64,000 nucleotides of DNA from Meandrina meandrites (Eukaryota > Cnidaria > Anthozoa > Scleractinia > Meandrinidae): assembly GCA_963693305.1 (NCBI GenBank), contig OY855903.1, forward strand, positions 52,165,150 through 52,229,149, in the 5' to 3' direction. Under the pieces are notes generated by a model. The model ran no database searches, was not told the DNA's origin, and saw only the letters and a program-made list of their open reading frames with translations. Positions within the stretch are counted from its first letter, which is position 1. Each line of letters starts with the position of its first letter. Below are positions 45,612 through 57,560 of this stretch, piece after piece. Both the position numbers and the translations under genes were made by a program.

Positions 45612-46086
45612 CCGAAAAACCCAACGTTACCACAAGGTGGTCTGCACTGAAATGGTATTTCATTTTGCACTGCTGCTGTTTTGAACTGCTTTTGGCCAAC
45701 ACTGACAAGGTACTGTCTATTAAATCATAATTGATGAATTGTAAACAGTTTTACACGATTATGGGAAAGTAAATAAAATTCACTTGAGAAGCTGAATAAC
45801 TCTCCCTCGTGAAATGTTGTTTCTCGATGAACATATTGCATGCAACGGAGAATTAACGGCGCCGAGCAAGTGAAAATAATTCTCAGACAAGCATTACAAT
45901 TACAAAGCACTGCACAAGCGAAACAAATAGGTTTACAGCAGAGTCACAACAATGTAAGCAGTGAAACTAAAATAAATATTGTATCCCGCTATTACACATT
46001 CGAGTCAAATATAGTTTTGTGAGTTTGAGCTAATTATCAAACGAAATTTTGCGTTTATTTAGTCAAAACAACGGAAAGAAAATAAA

Positions 46087-48542
46087 TCAGGAAATCAAGA
46101 GCAAAGTAGTATTCAGTACGGCAACCAACCAGTCGAAACAAATAGCAACAAAAATCACAAAACCTACGTGGTAAGATGACTGAAAGTCGGAGATCTTGCT
46201 CTGACGTACAGCTTCAGTCAAATCATTTACTTGTTTCTTTGTCATCTTAACATCGTAAAGGTACAGGTACTGCAGGTGAGGAACACAGCTGAGTTGCCGT
46301 GTGAGATCACTTACTCCTTCACCAAGAGGGATCAATGACAAGTCGAGCATACGCAAGTCAGGAGCCTGGTGCAGAGATCTGAAGATGATAGCAGCAGCCT
46401 TGGCTGTCAAATTGATTTCCTCAAGTCTTAAGATCTTAAGTCTGTGTGTAAAGTTAATACTCAAGACCAGACTCTCTCTTAACTGAGGAGCAGCACCTGC
46501 TTCACCACGAGTCCCAGAAATCTCTATCCATACTGGAGAAGTCACAAAAGGTAAAACCTCAATGAGCGTCTCCACCTCTTGGCTTGTTATATTATCAATT
46601 TTAATAAAACTGACACGGGACAAGCAATGTCGAGGTGCACCAGTGGTGCTATCATTGTTGTCAGTCAAACACAAAGCAGTTCTGTTGTCTTGTTCATTTG
46701 ACTGGTCACCAACTGGCTTCTTCTTCTGAGTTGACTCTGGTGATGAAATGAGCTTCTTTAGCATTTCAGTGGGAAAAGTAAAGCTGGAGCTGCCCAAAAT
46801 GCTATAAATGTAAATGTTCATTTTCTCTTCCTTCTTCAGGAAAAACTCATTTACTGGACGAAGTGGATACTTCTTCAGAAAATCCGAGGCTTTCTTTTCA
46901 CCCGAACAGCTGACAACTGCGTTTACATCTTCTACTACAGTGATCAAGTCACGATAGCTTTGTTCTGGATGCTTGTTTGTAAAAGAGTATTTAAAGAAAA
47001 TAAACTCTGGCGCCGGGGCAGATTTCAGCGAGTGTTCATTGGCAACATTATGCAGCTGGTCTGGATCAAGAACTAAAACACCACCGACGTAAGACAGAAA
47101 CATGGAGTAGAGGTCTCGTCTCTTGTCAGCTGCACAGCCAAAAAAGCTGTATGAAATAAGAGTTAAAAACTGTCTTTGCTGTTCTGATAAATCGCGATCA
47201 TTAGGTGACTCAGTGAAGTTGTACTCTGTCAGACCTTCCTTCTTTCCTACCATCCCCAGATGACTTAGGACAGTGCATGCAGCTTCAGCTGAAAGCTCAC
47301 AAACAAATTTGAGAACTTCAATTATCTTGAAAATCTTTTCAAACGAGTCGATTTCGGACAGACAGCTTGTACTTTCTTCTTTTGACAACACCTCCTTGAG
47401 ATAAAAGGCAGCAAGGTACTCCAGTATGGATTTGTGAATGAAAAAGAGACCTTTCTCGCGATTCAAGCTTTTGAGATTTAGAATTTGGAAAAGTCCTGCT
47501 TCGATTAATTTCTTAATTAAAGGATCCTCCACGGGTAGTTCAGAACAATGCAAATAAAAACAACCACGCAAAAGTGTATCGAACGCGAGCCTTCCTAATA
47601 AACAGAACTTTTCTTTGTAGACATCTACCTGCTCAGTTTGTTCTGAATCACCATGCTTTTCGCTCATGTGATTCAATAACGTCTGAATAAAATTTGTGTA
47701 AATGTTGGCTCGCGATTTTGACAGTCCTGTGTGATCGGCTTTATTGTTCCAGAGTATGCACAGCATCAACAGAAGAAGAGGTATTTCTGCTACGTTTTTG
47801 AGATCTTTTTCTTTCAAGTCTTTTACAAATTCTCTAACATCTTTTTCATCTTTCAGAAGCTTTCTGGCAAACTTTTCAATTTGATCGTCGCTATCAAACC
47901 CATTTATTTCGAACTGGACATGGCTGTATCTTGTTAATTTTCCAGATTGTAGTTCTCGTGTTGTCATAATGACATGACAATCTCTCAATAGTTTGCTCTC
48001 CCAGATGTCAACAACAGGCGATGATGTTCCTGCACTGTATTCATCATAGCCATCAAAAATGAGCAACATTTTTTCCTGATTGTTACGAATGTAATGACAC
48101 AAGTTATCGACTGAAATCGTGCTATCACTTGCCAGCAGCTCAGAAGCCATTAAAACAGCACGGAAGTGTTGCAAATCACAAACATCTCGCAACTTAATTA
48201 GAAGCACAAGATCAAACTTTCTGAAGACTTCGTTTCTCTGTTGTGACCAATCGAAAATAGTTTTCTGGGTGAAAACAGTTTTTCCAATTCCTGGCCGGCC
48301 ATACACCAATATCCGCCTAGGGTTGCGATAATGTTTATCGCCCTTGAATATGTCGGTGTAGTCTTTAAGTCTCTTTTTTGTCACTCCACTAGCCTTCTTG
48401 TCATCTTTGACCCAAGATAGCTGTGTGTATATCTCAGAAATAGGAACGACAGACTCTGAGTCCCATGGGATGGTTTTAACCTTACTTCTGGTATTGTAAA
48501 TACTCTGAAGCTGTCTTTGGCATTCCTTAAGGTCAAAAGGTT
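46087..48542 (-). CDS. NOD-like receptor exon: NACHT NTPase and leucine-rich repeats
   Basis: The exon begins after TTTTGCAG (acceptor at 48543-48544) with EPFDLKECQRQLQ and runs open about 815 codons. The NACHT domain shows Walker A GRPGIGKT, Walker B LLIFDGYDEY, and a sensor-like MTTRE, followed by the winged-helix/superhelical region. The last 130 residues carry leucine-rich repeats (LKILRLEEINLT, LRMLDLSLIPLG, LQYLYLYDVKMT). NLRs are cytosolic innate sensors that oligomerise on activation through NACHT. The frame ends at a stop (46087) after a 25-residue hydrophobic stretch; however a donor-like GTAGGT near 46166 suggests splicing there and more repeats further left. There is no ATG at the exon start, so upstream exons are required; the best candidates are 50057-50137 and 60948-61665. 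Confidence 0.9.
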
Positions 48543-49120
48543 CTGCAAAATAACAACATGAAAATGAACATGTACCGAAGAGATAAGTGGCTCAGCTGGT
48601 TTTTTCATATCATGCAATGGGACATCCTGATGTCATATAAAATACTGACGTTACCCTCTGTAGTTTTTTTTTTTTATCAAGAAGTTTTTGTTCTCGTATC
48701 ATTTAAATTATTACTTGTTTTTAATTTTTCTTTAGTGTGGATGGCAAAAAGCTTCCCTTGGTGGATATTCACAATCTTCATCGATGGCTGGTGTTGGGAA
48801 TAAGGCAGACTAGCAATTTAAGTAGTAATTATTTACTTCATGAATTTTATTTAATCAATTCGTAACAGATGTCTGCTAAATTTATTTTCCTCCAGAAAAC
48901 CAAACTTAAATTCCTTGACCAAGAACGGCATCACACTATGATACCGTCTGGATTATGTTTCTAATTAACAAGTCCCATCTGTAATACGCCTTAGTTTCCT
49001 AAACCTGACGGTCCCCAAGCCTTGTTTATACTTGGCACCTTTATATATATTTTTTATGTAGGTATTCGTTAGGAAATTTTCAAGTTTGTGCTTGAAGGGG
49101 AACTTAGCTAGTCTGATGTT

Positions 49121-50034
49121 ATGCACTTATCATTGGTTTTCCCTGGGGTTCACCCCGGGGACGCCCCCAGGGATTTGTTTTCAGGCTGAAACAAAAACCT
49201 TCTAAATCCCTGGGGTATGGGGCAAAAAATTCACACCAATTTCCCCTCCCCCAGGGGCTTAGATGAAGACAAAATACCTTTATTTACAAAAAAGACAGAC
49301 AAATCTGTCTATTTTTGCCGCTTTCCTTGCACTGACTGAAACCTTTCAGTACACGCATTTCTCTTCTTGCCACGCCCCGGGTGTGGCGAACGGCTTCATC
49401 AAAGGCAAAGCCCTCAGACTTCTTAGAACTAACTCTTCAAAAACACTTTTTGAGAATTAATAATTTCATAATTTCAAGTCGCGATTACACGACAGAGGCT
49501 ATCCAAACAACATAGTTGAAAAGACCCTTGCAGAAGTCAAATTCACAGAGAGAAAATATGCGCTACAGGAAAAACAGAAGGTGCGAAAAACCTTTCGCTT
49601 CAAATGCCTTTCACTTTTCGTCACATAAATATTATACAACCCATTAGTGCCAAAACTCAAAAAGGTTTTAATGAGCAAATGGCATACCATTGCGAAAACA
49701 CCCCTGCTTCGAGAGATTTTTCGGGAATCACCCATTATCTCTTACAAAAGAGACAGATCTGTAGAAGATATACTCGTTATAGCAAAACTATAAAGGTTAA
49801 ACTAATTATATACAACATCACAAAACCCGCAGGAGTTGTGTTAGGCCTGTCACACTTTTAACACCAATGTCTAACAAATCCCGGGGGTCTGGTGCGTTTG
49901 TTTCAAAAACAAAACAATGCCCCTACCCCGCGGGATAATTTTTTTTCAAAGATGCACCATTCCCCGCATGTTCCCGGGGGTTTCCTGGGGGTGTCCCCCT
50001 GGTCAACCCCCGGGAAAGCCAATGATAAGTGCAT
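49121..50034. mobile_element. TIR element carrying a reverse-transcriptase relic
   Basis: Ends ATGCACTTATCATTGG and CCAATGATAAGTGCAT are inverted; further inside, GC-rich runs such as GGGGACGCCCCCAGG pair with the other end. Target duplication is unclear. It lies in the intron before the NACHT exon. Confidence 0.7.
49263..49799 (+). pseudogene. C-terminal fragment of a Penelope-like (or similar) reverse transcriptase, with stops
   Basis: Successive pieces in two frames: FSSCHAPGVANGFIKGKALR and LLRTNSSKTLFEN, two stops, FKSRLHDRGYPNNIVEKTLA then KFTERKYALQEKQK, and after a shift MSKWHTIAKTPLLREIF, ISYKRDRSVEDILVIAKL. The succession CHP.G.KG.I.GEALRLLR / RGYP / W..I...P.L..IF..P.I.Y+R..S..D.LV.AKL is a known pattern of cnidarian reverse transcriptases that I associate with Penelope-like elements. 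Decayed and non-functional. Confidence 0.6.
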
Positions 50035-50056
50035 TATTGCCTGTTAGAGTTAGTAC

Positions 50057-50137
50057 CTGAATTCCTATTGCGTTCAGCATCTGGACAGTCACTTGAACTT
50101 GCATTTGGCAGCTCTCTCCTTGAACTCACCTCCGCTG
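50057..50137 (-). CDS. Short phase-1 exon upstream of the NACHT exon
   Basis: 81 nt, open, between an acceptor CATTCATTCCAG and donor CAG|GTACTA. It encodes AEVSSRRELPNASSSDC and PDAERNRNS and ends one base into a codon; joined to the NACHT exon it gives NS-E-PFDLKEC in frame. Its own start accepts a one-base overhang, exactly what the membrane exon at 60948 supplies (G|CA). The acceptor is a CAGCAG tandem (NAGNAG), so one Ala may be optional. Likely a linker; no domain recognised. Confidence 0.6.
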
Positions 50138-50906
50138 CTGGAATGAATGCAAGGAAAAAACATTGTCAAATTATACTGGTAAAACTAGAACAGCGAGCTA
50201 CACTTAATATATAAACAATGAGAAATCAAGGGGCTGTTCACTTTTTATGAGGTGGGAGGGGGGGGCATGCGAAAAACTATGGCTTCAAAAAGGGGTGGCA
50301 GCCAAAAAATATGGTCTGTAGGGGGAGGGGGGCACCCAAAAAAATAACCATTGAGTGTTGTAATGACATTATCTATAACAGTGCAAAATATCTACCAGAA
50401 TGCCTAAAATAGCTTTTCTGAGTTCTGATAAATCTAAATGTTCATGGGGGAGCATGCCCCCAGACCCCACTTCTATCTCCAGAACCCCATCACCTCAAAC
50501 CCATGCAACAACTACTTGGTTGCCAATAAAGTTCACACACACTAACAACCAGTAACAGTCAATCAGCGCACTTGCAGGGACTGCGCCGGGGAGGGGCTGG
50601 TAAAAGTAAAAGGTATAAAGGTACAGGTACAGTAAAAAGAAAAAGAAAATAGAAACGAAAATGAAACTAAGAAACAAAAACTTGCTGAAAACATTTCATT
50701 TGTGAATGTACACCTTTCAGGATTTGATAGTGAATCTAGAGGTCGGGATCTCAATGTTTAGTATTCTTGTTCTGATAACGTTTTTAATTAAGCACTTTGT
50801 TTGTTAACTTCAAATACATTTTCAGGTATCTCAGCGCAATTAAAATCCAAATTTTCCTCATGAGGTGTCAAAGAAACTTATCATGAGAGGTAAATGTTGT
50901 GGGAGT

Positions 50907-51215
50907 GGGAGGCACGGTGGCCTAATGGTTAGTGCGCTGGACTCAGGATCGGGCGGTCCGGGTTCGAGCCCTGGCCGGGGCACGGCGTTGTGTTCTTGGG
51001 CAAGACACTTTACTCTCATAGTGCTTCTCTCCACCCAGGTGTATAAATGGGTACCGGTGAATTTACTGCTGGGGGTAACCCTGCGATGGACTAGCATCCC
51101 ATCCAGGGGGGAGTAGAAATACTCCTAGTTGCTTCATGCTACGGAAACCGGGATAAGCTCCGGCCTGATGGACCCCTTGGCTCATAAGCAGACTTTACCC
51201 TTTACCTTAAATGTT
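50907..51215 (+). mobile_element. tRNA-headed SINE, probably Nin-DC type, copy 1
   Basis: The head has RNA polymerase III-like boxes: TGGCCTAATGGTTAGTGCG (A box region) and GGTTCGAGCCC (B box), as in a tRNA. The body has GTTGTGTTCTTGGGCAAGAC, CACTTTACTCTCATAGTGCT and ATAAATGGGTACC, then CTAGCATCCCATCCAGG; the tail repeats CTTTACC. The body matches my memory of the conserved Nin-DC SINE domain of eumetazoans. The frames on both strands here are not genes. Confidence 0.85.
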
Positions 51216-51593
51216 GCCAAGATGAAACCCGCAGATTTAGAACTTCATGAGCTTGCACTGCAGAGTGTCATGACTGAAGTGGAATTCTAAAAGAGTGCTT
51301 TTAAAAAAAGATAGAAGGCGTTAAATTCAAATTTGCACATCTAAATGACTTTTACTCGCTGGCAAAGTTTAAATAAAAAAATCCGCTTATGTCATGACAC
51401 ACTAGAGATTTTAACTGATCTATTTTTAATAAAATCACCGAATGCTGTCTTCTACTCGATCCGCAAAGTTGCACACAAAATCATGGATTTTTCATTTTGG
51501 CTCTAATGGCGCTCCAGCATCACAGTAAAGCGCAATCTACCAAATCAAAGACAACATCTGCAAACTTCCATCTTTCTTTAATGCCCGGCATAG

Positions 51594-51690
51594 TCAATCG
51601 AACCCAATCGAACTAAATTTCAATCGAACTCAATCAAACTCACCGAAAAGAAAAAAAATCAATTGAACCCTATCGAACCTTCGATTTTCG
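51594..51690. repeat. Degenerate AATCGAAC repeat
   Basis: AATCGAACCC, AATCGAACTA, AATCGAACTC, AATCAAACTC and related 9-11-bp units in loose tandem, beside the LINE insertion point. Confidence 0.6.
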
Positions 51691-51718
51691 AACTTGTGAT
51701 TTGTGTAAAACAGGTGTT

Positions 51719-53041
51719 TTTTTTTTGTTTTTTTTGTATTTTATTTGTTTATTGTTTTATAAAGCTTAACATACAATTTCAGCAGAAAAGAAATATACAG
51801 CACAAAAATAGGAAATACAATTATTTACGGACAGAAAAGTTACAATGTTTACAGGACATACAATTTAACATAGCTAATTTAAATTAAATGGTTACAGGTT
51901 ACAAAATAACAGGGTTTACAAAGGCCAAAAAAAAAAAAACTTAGGTATATTACAGCATTGTGACATATAGATTGCAGTATAATTTAAAAAACTGACAACA
52001 ACTAATCAAGGAGAGATAAGTGGGAGGAGAGGTTCCCACTTTTCATAATGAAAACCAATTTTATTATTTTCTCTCGCAATAGAACGTTCTATGCAATATG
52101 TATTCTTAATTTTTTCTGTTAAATGCAGAATAGATAAGGGAATTTTGTTTAGTTTGCAGCGATACAGAAAGAATTTGCTTTCCAGGATAATGTAATTTGT
52201 CAAGGTATTGTGAGTTTTTAGGTCTTGGCATCCGAAAAAGATATCTTTTATGTGAAGAGATCTGCTCCACTTCAGTTTTTCTCCGAAAGTAGAGCATACT
52301 TCATTCCAAAAAATTTGAACTTTTGGGCAGAGGAAAAGAAAATGCTCTATGGTTTCTATATCATTTTCGCAGAAATAGCATAGAGGGGACTCGATTTTCT
52401 TAAACTTAAAAAGCATGTCATTTGTATATAAGATTCTATTAAGTATCTTATACTGAAATTCCCGCAGTTTTGTGCTTAGTGTTGCTCTGATAGGCGTTAG
52501 ATAAATTTTTTTCCAATCTAATTGAGACTCTTCGGTGTTAAAGCTTTCTTCATATTTCTTCCTAGCAGTAGGTTTAGTGCAAACTTTTGAGACGAATTTG
52601 TTATAAAGTGATTTCGACTGAACTTTTACAAGTGGGATTATGTCATTTTCGTGAGTTATATAAAAAGAGTTAGGCTCAAAGGGAGAGGTTAGGTGAGCTA
52701 TAGATGATTTACTGCCATTTAACAAGTTCCGCCATTCCAGAGGCATGGCGTCCAGCATACTGATCAATAAATACATGTCGCAGGGGGATAGAAGAGATCT
52801 CAGAGGCTCCATGTTGAGAACTAGCAACCCTGCATCATCGTAAAGGTCGCCAATCTTGTTTAGACCCACACTACTTATCCTTCTGTTATATACTGAATTT
52901 TTGCCAATGCAAATAAACCTATTATTCCAGAGGATCTGATTCACGACATCCTTTGTTGTACTGGGATTATTTTCATTTAATGAGGACCAGGTTTGGATAC
53001 ATTCTTTATAAAACTCAGGAACAGTAACTGGTAGTTTCTTA
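51719..53041 (-). mobile_element. 5'-truncated LINE with 13-bp target site duplication
   Basis: TAAAACAGGTGTT is present at 51706-51718 and 53042-53054. The low-coordinate side starts with a poly-T run, the 3' poly-A of a minus-strand insertion. A short unspliced 3' UTR and the end of the LINE ORF follow. Confidence 0.93.
52006..53041 (-). pseudogene. C-terminal part of a LINE (Tx1/L1-like) ORF2 with a zf-RVT domain
   Basis: About 347 codons, open. It lacks reverse-transcriptase catalytic motifs and carries the C-terminal region with LREFQYKILNRILYTND and the zinc-binding CYFCENDIETIEHFLFLC, typical of zf-RVT in L1/Tx1-type LINEs. The first seven codons of the apparent frame (MDFQHLF) come from the target duplication and flank. 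Truncated on insertion, hence inactive, but with no internal stops, so relatively recent. Confidence 0.88.
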
Positions 53042-53054
53042 TAAAACAGGTGTT

Positions 53055-53769
53055 GAAAATCCATAATCAGATCTTGGAAGCCTGAGTTACTTCAACCCGG
53101 AGTGTAGTCCGTGTAGCGCACGTGTTTTTCGTAAACGAAGAAATGCCGCAGAAATGGCTTCAGAGAGCGCATGTGAAATCACGAATATCGATTACCGGTA
53201 TTATTAAATTCAAGTTCTTCACGGGTCACGCAAAACCTTTGCGTCACGAATCACGAAGAATATATTTTTTTAAAAAATTCACGTTTCACGGAAAAGAAAT
53301 TTGCATAACTGTGCATCAAGAGAATATCCTCTGTGACCCTCAATGATTACATAAGAGCAAGCTAAGTAAGGGACTAACAACAATAATGCTGCTTACTTAG
53401 CAACAAACAATAAAGCACGTTACAAACAATACAGCAAGGCTGATACTACATGAAAAGTACACTAATTTGCAAGACACCATCACGACCAAAACCGATAAAG
53501 CAGAGTTGCAACCCCGGCCCGGACAGCTGTTTTGTTTGGGACTGGCCAGCGTGGTGTAGCAGATTTAATAACGCCAGCGTGAAGTGCCACTACAAATCAA
53601 TCGCCAAATGACCGGTACACTTTATGTTCCGTACTCCACGTTCCGAACTCACTTGTCCCCCAAATCGTTCCGTCTATTTTATTTCCGCAAGATAGTGACT
53701 GTACATTCTGGTTATTTATGTTAGTTAGGTTCTGCTAGGAACACTGTGTAATAATTTGTTAAACTTAAG
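53055..53769. other. No gene recognised
   Basis: Intronic or intergenic sequence with a few CACGAATCACG-like short repeats (about 53200-53300). No supported frame. Confidence 0.5.
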
Positions 53770-53974
53770 TAATGCAGGGCTAATCGGACAGCTAAAAATT
53801 AGGGGTTAAATAAATTTTATTGCTCAATATTTCGATTAGACAAGATGAACCTTTCTTCAGGGGCTGAGGACTTACTTAGCTTTTTCAGCCCCTGAAGAAG
53901 GTTAGTTTTGCCTAACCGAAATATTGGGTAATAAAATTATTTAACCTTTTAGCTGTCCGATCAGCCTTGCATTA
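53770..53974. repeat. Imperfect palindrome with hammerhead-like motif (Penelope-like terminal repeat, second family)
   Basis: Left arm TAATGCAGGGCTAATCGGAC through GGGGCTGA and right arm ending GTCCGATCAGCCTTGCATTA are inverse complements with several mismatches. The overall plan (inverted arms, CTGANGA...GAAA core in the middle) is the same as at 6218-6480, but the sequence differs. Confidence 0.85.
53892..53925 (+). ncRNA. Hammerhead ribozyme-like motif (second family)
   Basis: CTGAAGA, a helix II GGTTAG/CTAACC closed by TTTTGC, then GAAATATT. CUGANGA tolerates any base at the fifth position. Helix III would again be a 4-base palindrome (AUAU) with U as the cleavage-site base. In the left arm the helix II pairing is disrupted, so that copy is probably inactive. 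Confidence 0.5.
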
Positions 53975-54802
53975 AATTTAACGTTTTATTATATATTGCT
54001 GATTCTGTTCTGGGCGGGTGCGACTCAGTAAGCCATCGACAAACAGCTTATTTACCCAATTTCTAACCTACGAGAACGTGTTATTGAAGGTTAATTACCC
54101 AATTTCATGAATTCATTGGATGAGATTCTTGCGGGTATCTTTTACACGAAGGGTTTATTCCTTAGGGGCAAACAATTATTTTTTGGAGGGGGGGGGGGGG
54201 GGTGGGGGGTATGGTATAAAAAATGTTGAAAAAAAAGACAAAATAAATTGTGGTTAGGTGTTTGTATCATTGAAAATCTTCTTTCGTTGAGCTAACGTTT
54301 TATTTGCTTCTTGTTGGTAAGGGTATTGTGACAATTTGTTGAATGAGTTGAATAATCATGCAGAAACATGAACTGAACTGTTTTTGCCATTCGTTCGGAT
54401 CACTAACGGTTCGTTAAATTGCTAGTGCATTACCGTATGTGGCCAAATATAGGATAGACTCTATAATGATTACAAAGTTTACATTATAAATATATTCCTA
54501 TTATCAAATTAAAGAAAGCGTTTTTTTTTAATTTAAATACTAGAGGCCAGTGTTATTGTTATTGTCTAGGGATAAAAGCTGCATGGCATGTATAAATAGG
54601 AAAACTAATTTGTGAGTATAATTTCTCACAGGTACAGACACAGGAAAGGACATGTTACAGTGACATGTACAGGCGACAAAATCACCGCATGTACACACAA
54701 AAGGAAACGTCAATGGGGACATGTTGCCGCAACACCTGACGGGACTTGGCACAGAGGGACCTGTAGTTTGTGTACATGTTCGCGATAAATTTGTAAAGCT
54801 TT

Positions 54803-57560
54803 GGACCTTAAAGTGCTACTATGATGAAATTCCCATGTTTTCTTTCGCAACCGTTTTAAAATATTAACAAGTACTCTATATGAGAAGAAAAATGCCGTTT
54901 ACTGTTTTCTAATACCTCTTTTCTTTCCAGAGATATTCAAGATTTTACCTCCACTTCACAACAAATAAGCACGCAGCTTAAGGACAAATAAGTTTATTTA
55001 GGAAGGCGGCCTGGCAAGAACCAACCCGAACCACGATACAGCAACTGCAAGAACTAATATAAACTACGTTACATCACACACTCAATAACTTGCTTCTTGA
55101 TAGGAAAAAACCGTCACCGCTGGCCACTAGCGTAGCGTCCTTGTGGATTCCTGCCAACCATCTCACGTCAATGACTATGGCAATGCATAGCTATTTCTCG
55201 ATCATTTTGCGTAAGTACGCGAACTTAACAAGCTTTACATCACTGACTTCCAGTAAGGCAGGGGAGTCCACTACTTAGGACCAAAAAACCCCTAAGACAA
55301 AATCACTATGTGAGCCAGGCTAACAAACTAGCAAGGCAAACAAACTTCGTGTACAACTGCCAGTTAGTCTGAGGAGCCCACTACTTTGGACTAAAATCTC
55401 TTGAATGCAAACGAACTTTCTGTGGACTAAAATCCCCTGTATATACAAATATATTGTGCCAGTTAGGCTAGCAAACTTGCAAGACAAACAAACTTCTTGT
55501 ACAATAGCACTTTAGGCTAGGGAGCCCTCTGCTGTTCATCAGTTCATTGAATACAAATATATTGTGCCAGTAAGGCTATAAATTGCGAATTGCGACTGGG
55601 AAGTCCACAACTTTGGACCAAAACCCCGACATACAATATGGTGCCAGTTAGGCTAACGAACTGCAGAAGCTTCAAACTTCCTTACCAACAGCCGACAGGG
55701 CTACAGAATTCATACTGAAATACAATGATAGTACACTCTGCCACTAATTGAAAAACGGAAACTTTAACATCCCGGCTACAAAAGCCCGAGTCAAGAATAT
55801 AAATACAAATCAGTTGGAATAAACAAACTAACGGAGCTGAGCAACCGCATACAATGAAAATGCGATTAGCACGGAGGCCAGAAAAAACCTGCCACAAAAA
55901 ACCCCGTGGGCAAAAAAGAAGCAGGAAATCTGGGTAGGAACCATGGCTCACGCTCCAACAATTGGTAGCCCATCCTACTGAGGCTTTACAAATAAATTCA
56001 AGGCTAGCCGACAACAAGGCGAAGAATAATCTGAAAAACTAAAAATAAAAAAAATAAACGGAGCCCTGAACTGGGTTGGTTCAGAGGCCTAGATAACTAT
56101 CACGTGCTAAACTCCCCCTTATATACCCTGGTTAAGGTGTCTCTCTACAGTTTTTTCTGGACCATACCAAACATTTTCATTTGGCCGTTTAGCAAACTTC
56201 CCGGACTCGAATCGATGTGAAATTTACACCAGGTATTGAAATTGGATTGAAGTTTGATATTATATATTTTTTAGGAAAATCGATATTTCCATGGTAACGA
56301 TAAACAGAAAAACTAGATATCAGTTAAACTTGAATTCTACCGGAATAAGATTCGACGTAGAAAAACTAACACCAGTATCTGAAACTATGGTGTAATGCAC
56401 ATCAAATACACAAGAATAAAAAAAATCTGTATGTTTGATTTCGAATAAATCGAAAATATATTTCAAACTATGCTTTTTGCATTATATTGATAAACGGACC
56501 GATTTGAAGACACTGCTTTGATGAAATTATTTCGAAATAACACCAAAATGTGTATTTAACTTATCTTTCGTCGCCGTGAAAGTTTTGTTGATTTTCGTTA
56601 TCGCGATCCCAAGAATTGGATTTTTTCATACGGTCACTACCAATGTAATTTTTGGTAAATTTTCTACTTTTAGCGCTTTCTCGAAAATCTCCAAAACGGC
56701 TCCAACAATTTTTTTAGAACTTTCAAACCGCAAACTTGATAATGCAAAGAATTTAATTCCAAAGTTTTATTAACGTTGATTTACTGGAACACGTCCAAAT
56801 TTATCCTTAAAGAAGGCATTCGAACCGACGAAAAAGTTGCATTACAAATTCAGCTTTCGCAATTTATGCTAAAATATTCAAATCAATGTTTTCTACATTC
56901 CATCATGATGAATACAATTCGTTGCTATTGTTTTCAATATTGTGTTTTTTCCCTCACTCTTTTGCTCACTCGATGTAACACTCTGCTAGTTGTGTTTCAC
57001 ATTATGAACTTGGCAACTTGGTTACCATGGCAACATACTAGGTTGCAGATCCCCCCAATGCTTAAGGCCTTTCTGGCCAATTCTGGCATTCTCCATAGAT
57101 ATTTGTAAATAATGCTTTACATGCGAGATCTAGCAAGCATATCAATGGATTTGGCAGACGTCTTGCCTAGGTTTAATTTTTCCAAACTGAAAAATTCTGA
57201 AACATTAAAAACAAATTGATGGGGACTGGAAAAGAGTGAGTTGCCATGGTAACATAATTTAATTCCCACTGTGGGTGTGTCACCTGAGGAACTATTAGTC
57301 TGCCAAGTTTCATTGGTCTCTGCAGAAAAATGGCCAAGATAACTTAATGTTTGTACTTGACAAAATATTGGGTTGAGTAGATGACGTCATCAGTTCCCTA
57401 ATTTGCATATTTTACGATTTTTTGCGTTTTGAATATCTCCGGAACTAAAATAGATATTTGAAAACGGAAAACGGTATTTTAAATCTTTCATTAAATACTC
57501 TTTGAAACGCCTAAAATTGCAAGGGGTGAAAAATTTGATCATAGTACCACTTTAAACCAA
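54803..57560. repeat. TIR element, about 145-bp degenerate inverted ends
   Basis: Left 54803-54945 (CTTAAAGTGCTACTATGATG ... TCCAGAGATATTCAA) pairs with right 57415-57560 (TTGAATATCTCCGGA ... ATCATAGTACCACTTTAAA) with many differences. The interior holds a possible solo LTR unit and short unsupported frames (e.g. 56576-57108). An alternative is two independent copies of one terminal sequence. Confidence 0.5.
54985..56150 (-). repeat. Possible promoter-to-polyA unit (solo LTR candidate) with an internal tandem array
   Basis: On the minus strand a TATATAAGGGGG box (plus 56128-56140) is followed about 1.15 kb later by an AATAAA signal (plus about 54990). Between them, 55255-55680 has about four diverged units of roughly 115 bp, each with TGCCAGTTAGGCTAGCAAACT and CACTACTTTGGAC. 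No long frame; the 111-codon frame at 55682-56017 has no motif. LTR ends could not be fixed. Confidence 0.35.

Noticed and set aside
46087..46165. C-terminal transmembrane anchor of the NLR
   Set aside because: The hydrophobic stretch follows a donor-like GTAGGT and may be translated intron; not claimed without transcript data.
50907..50980. tRNA gene
   Set aside because: The boxes resemble a tRNA but the cloverleaf is not continued and the sequence runs directly into the SINE body.
50858..51116. Two 80-codon frames on opposite strands
   Set aside because: Both lie inside the SINE; the sequence is explained by the tRNA-like head and SINE body.
55682..56017. 111-codon minus-strand frame, hydrophobic and Cys-rich
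   Set aside because: No recognisable domain or splice framing; lies in a repeat unit.
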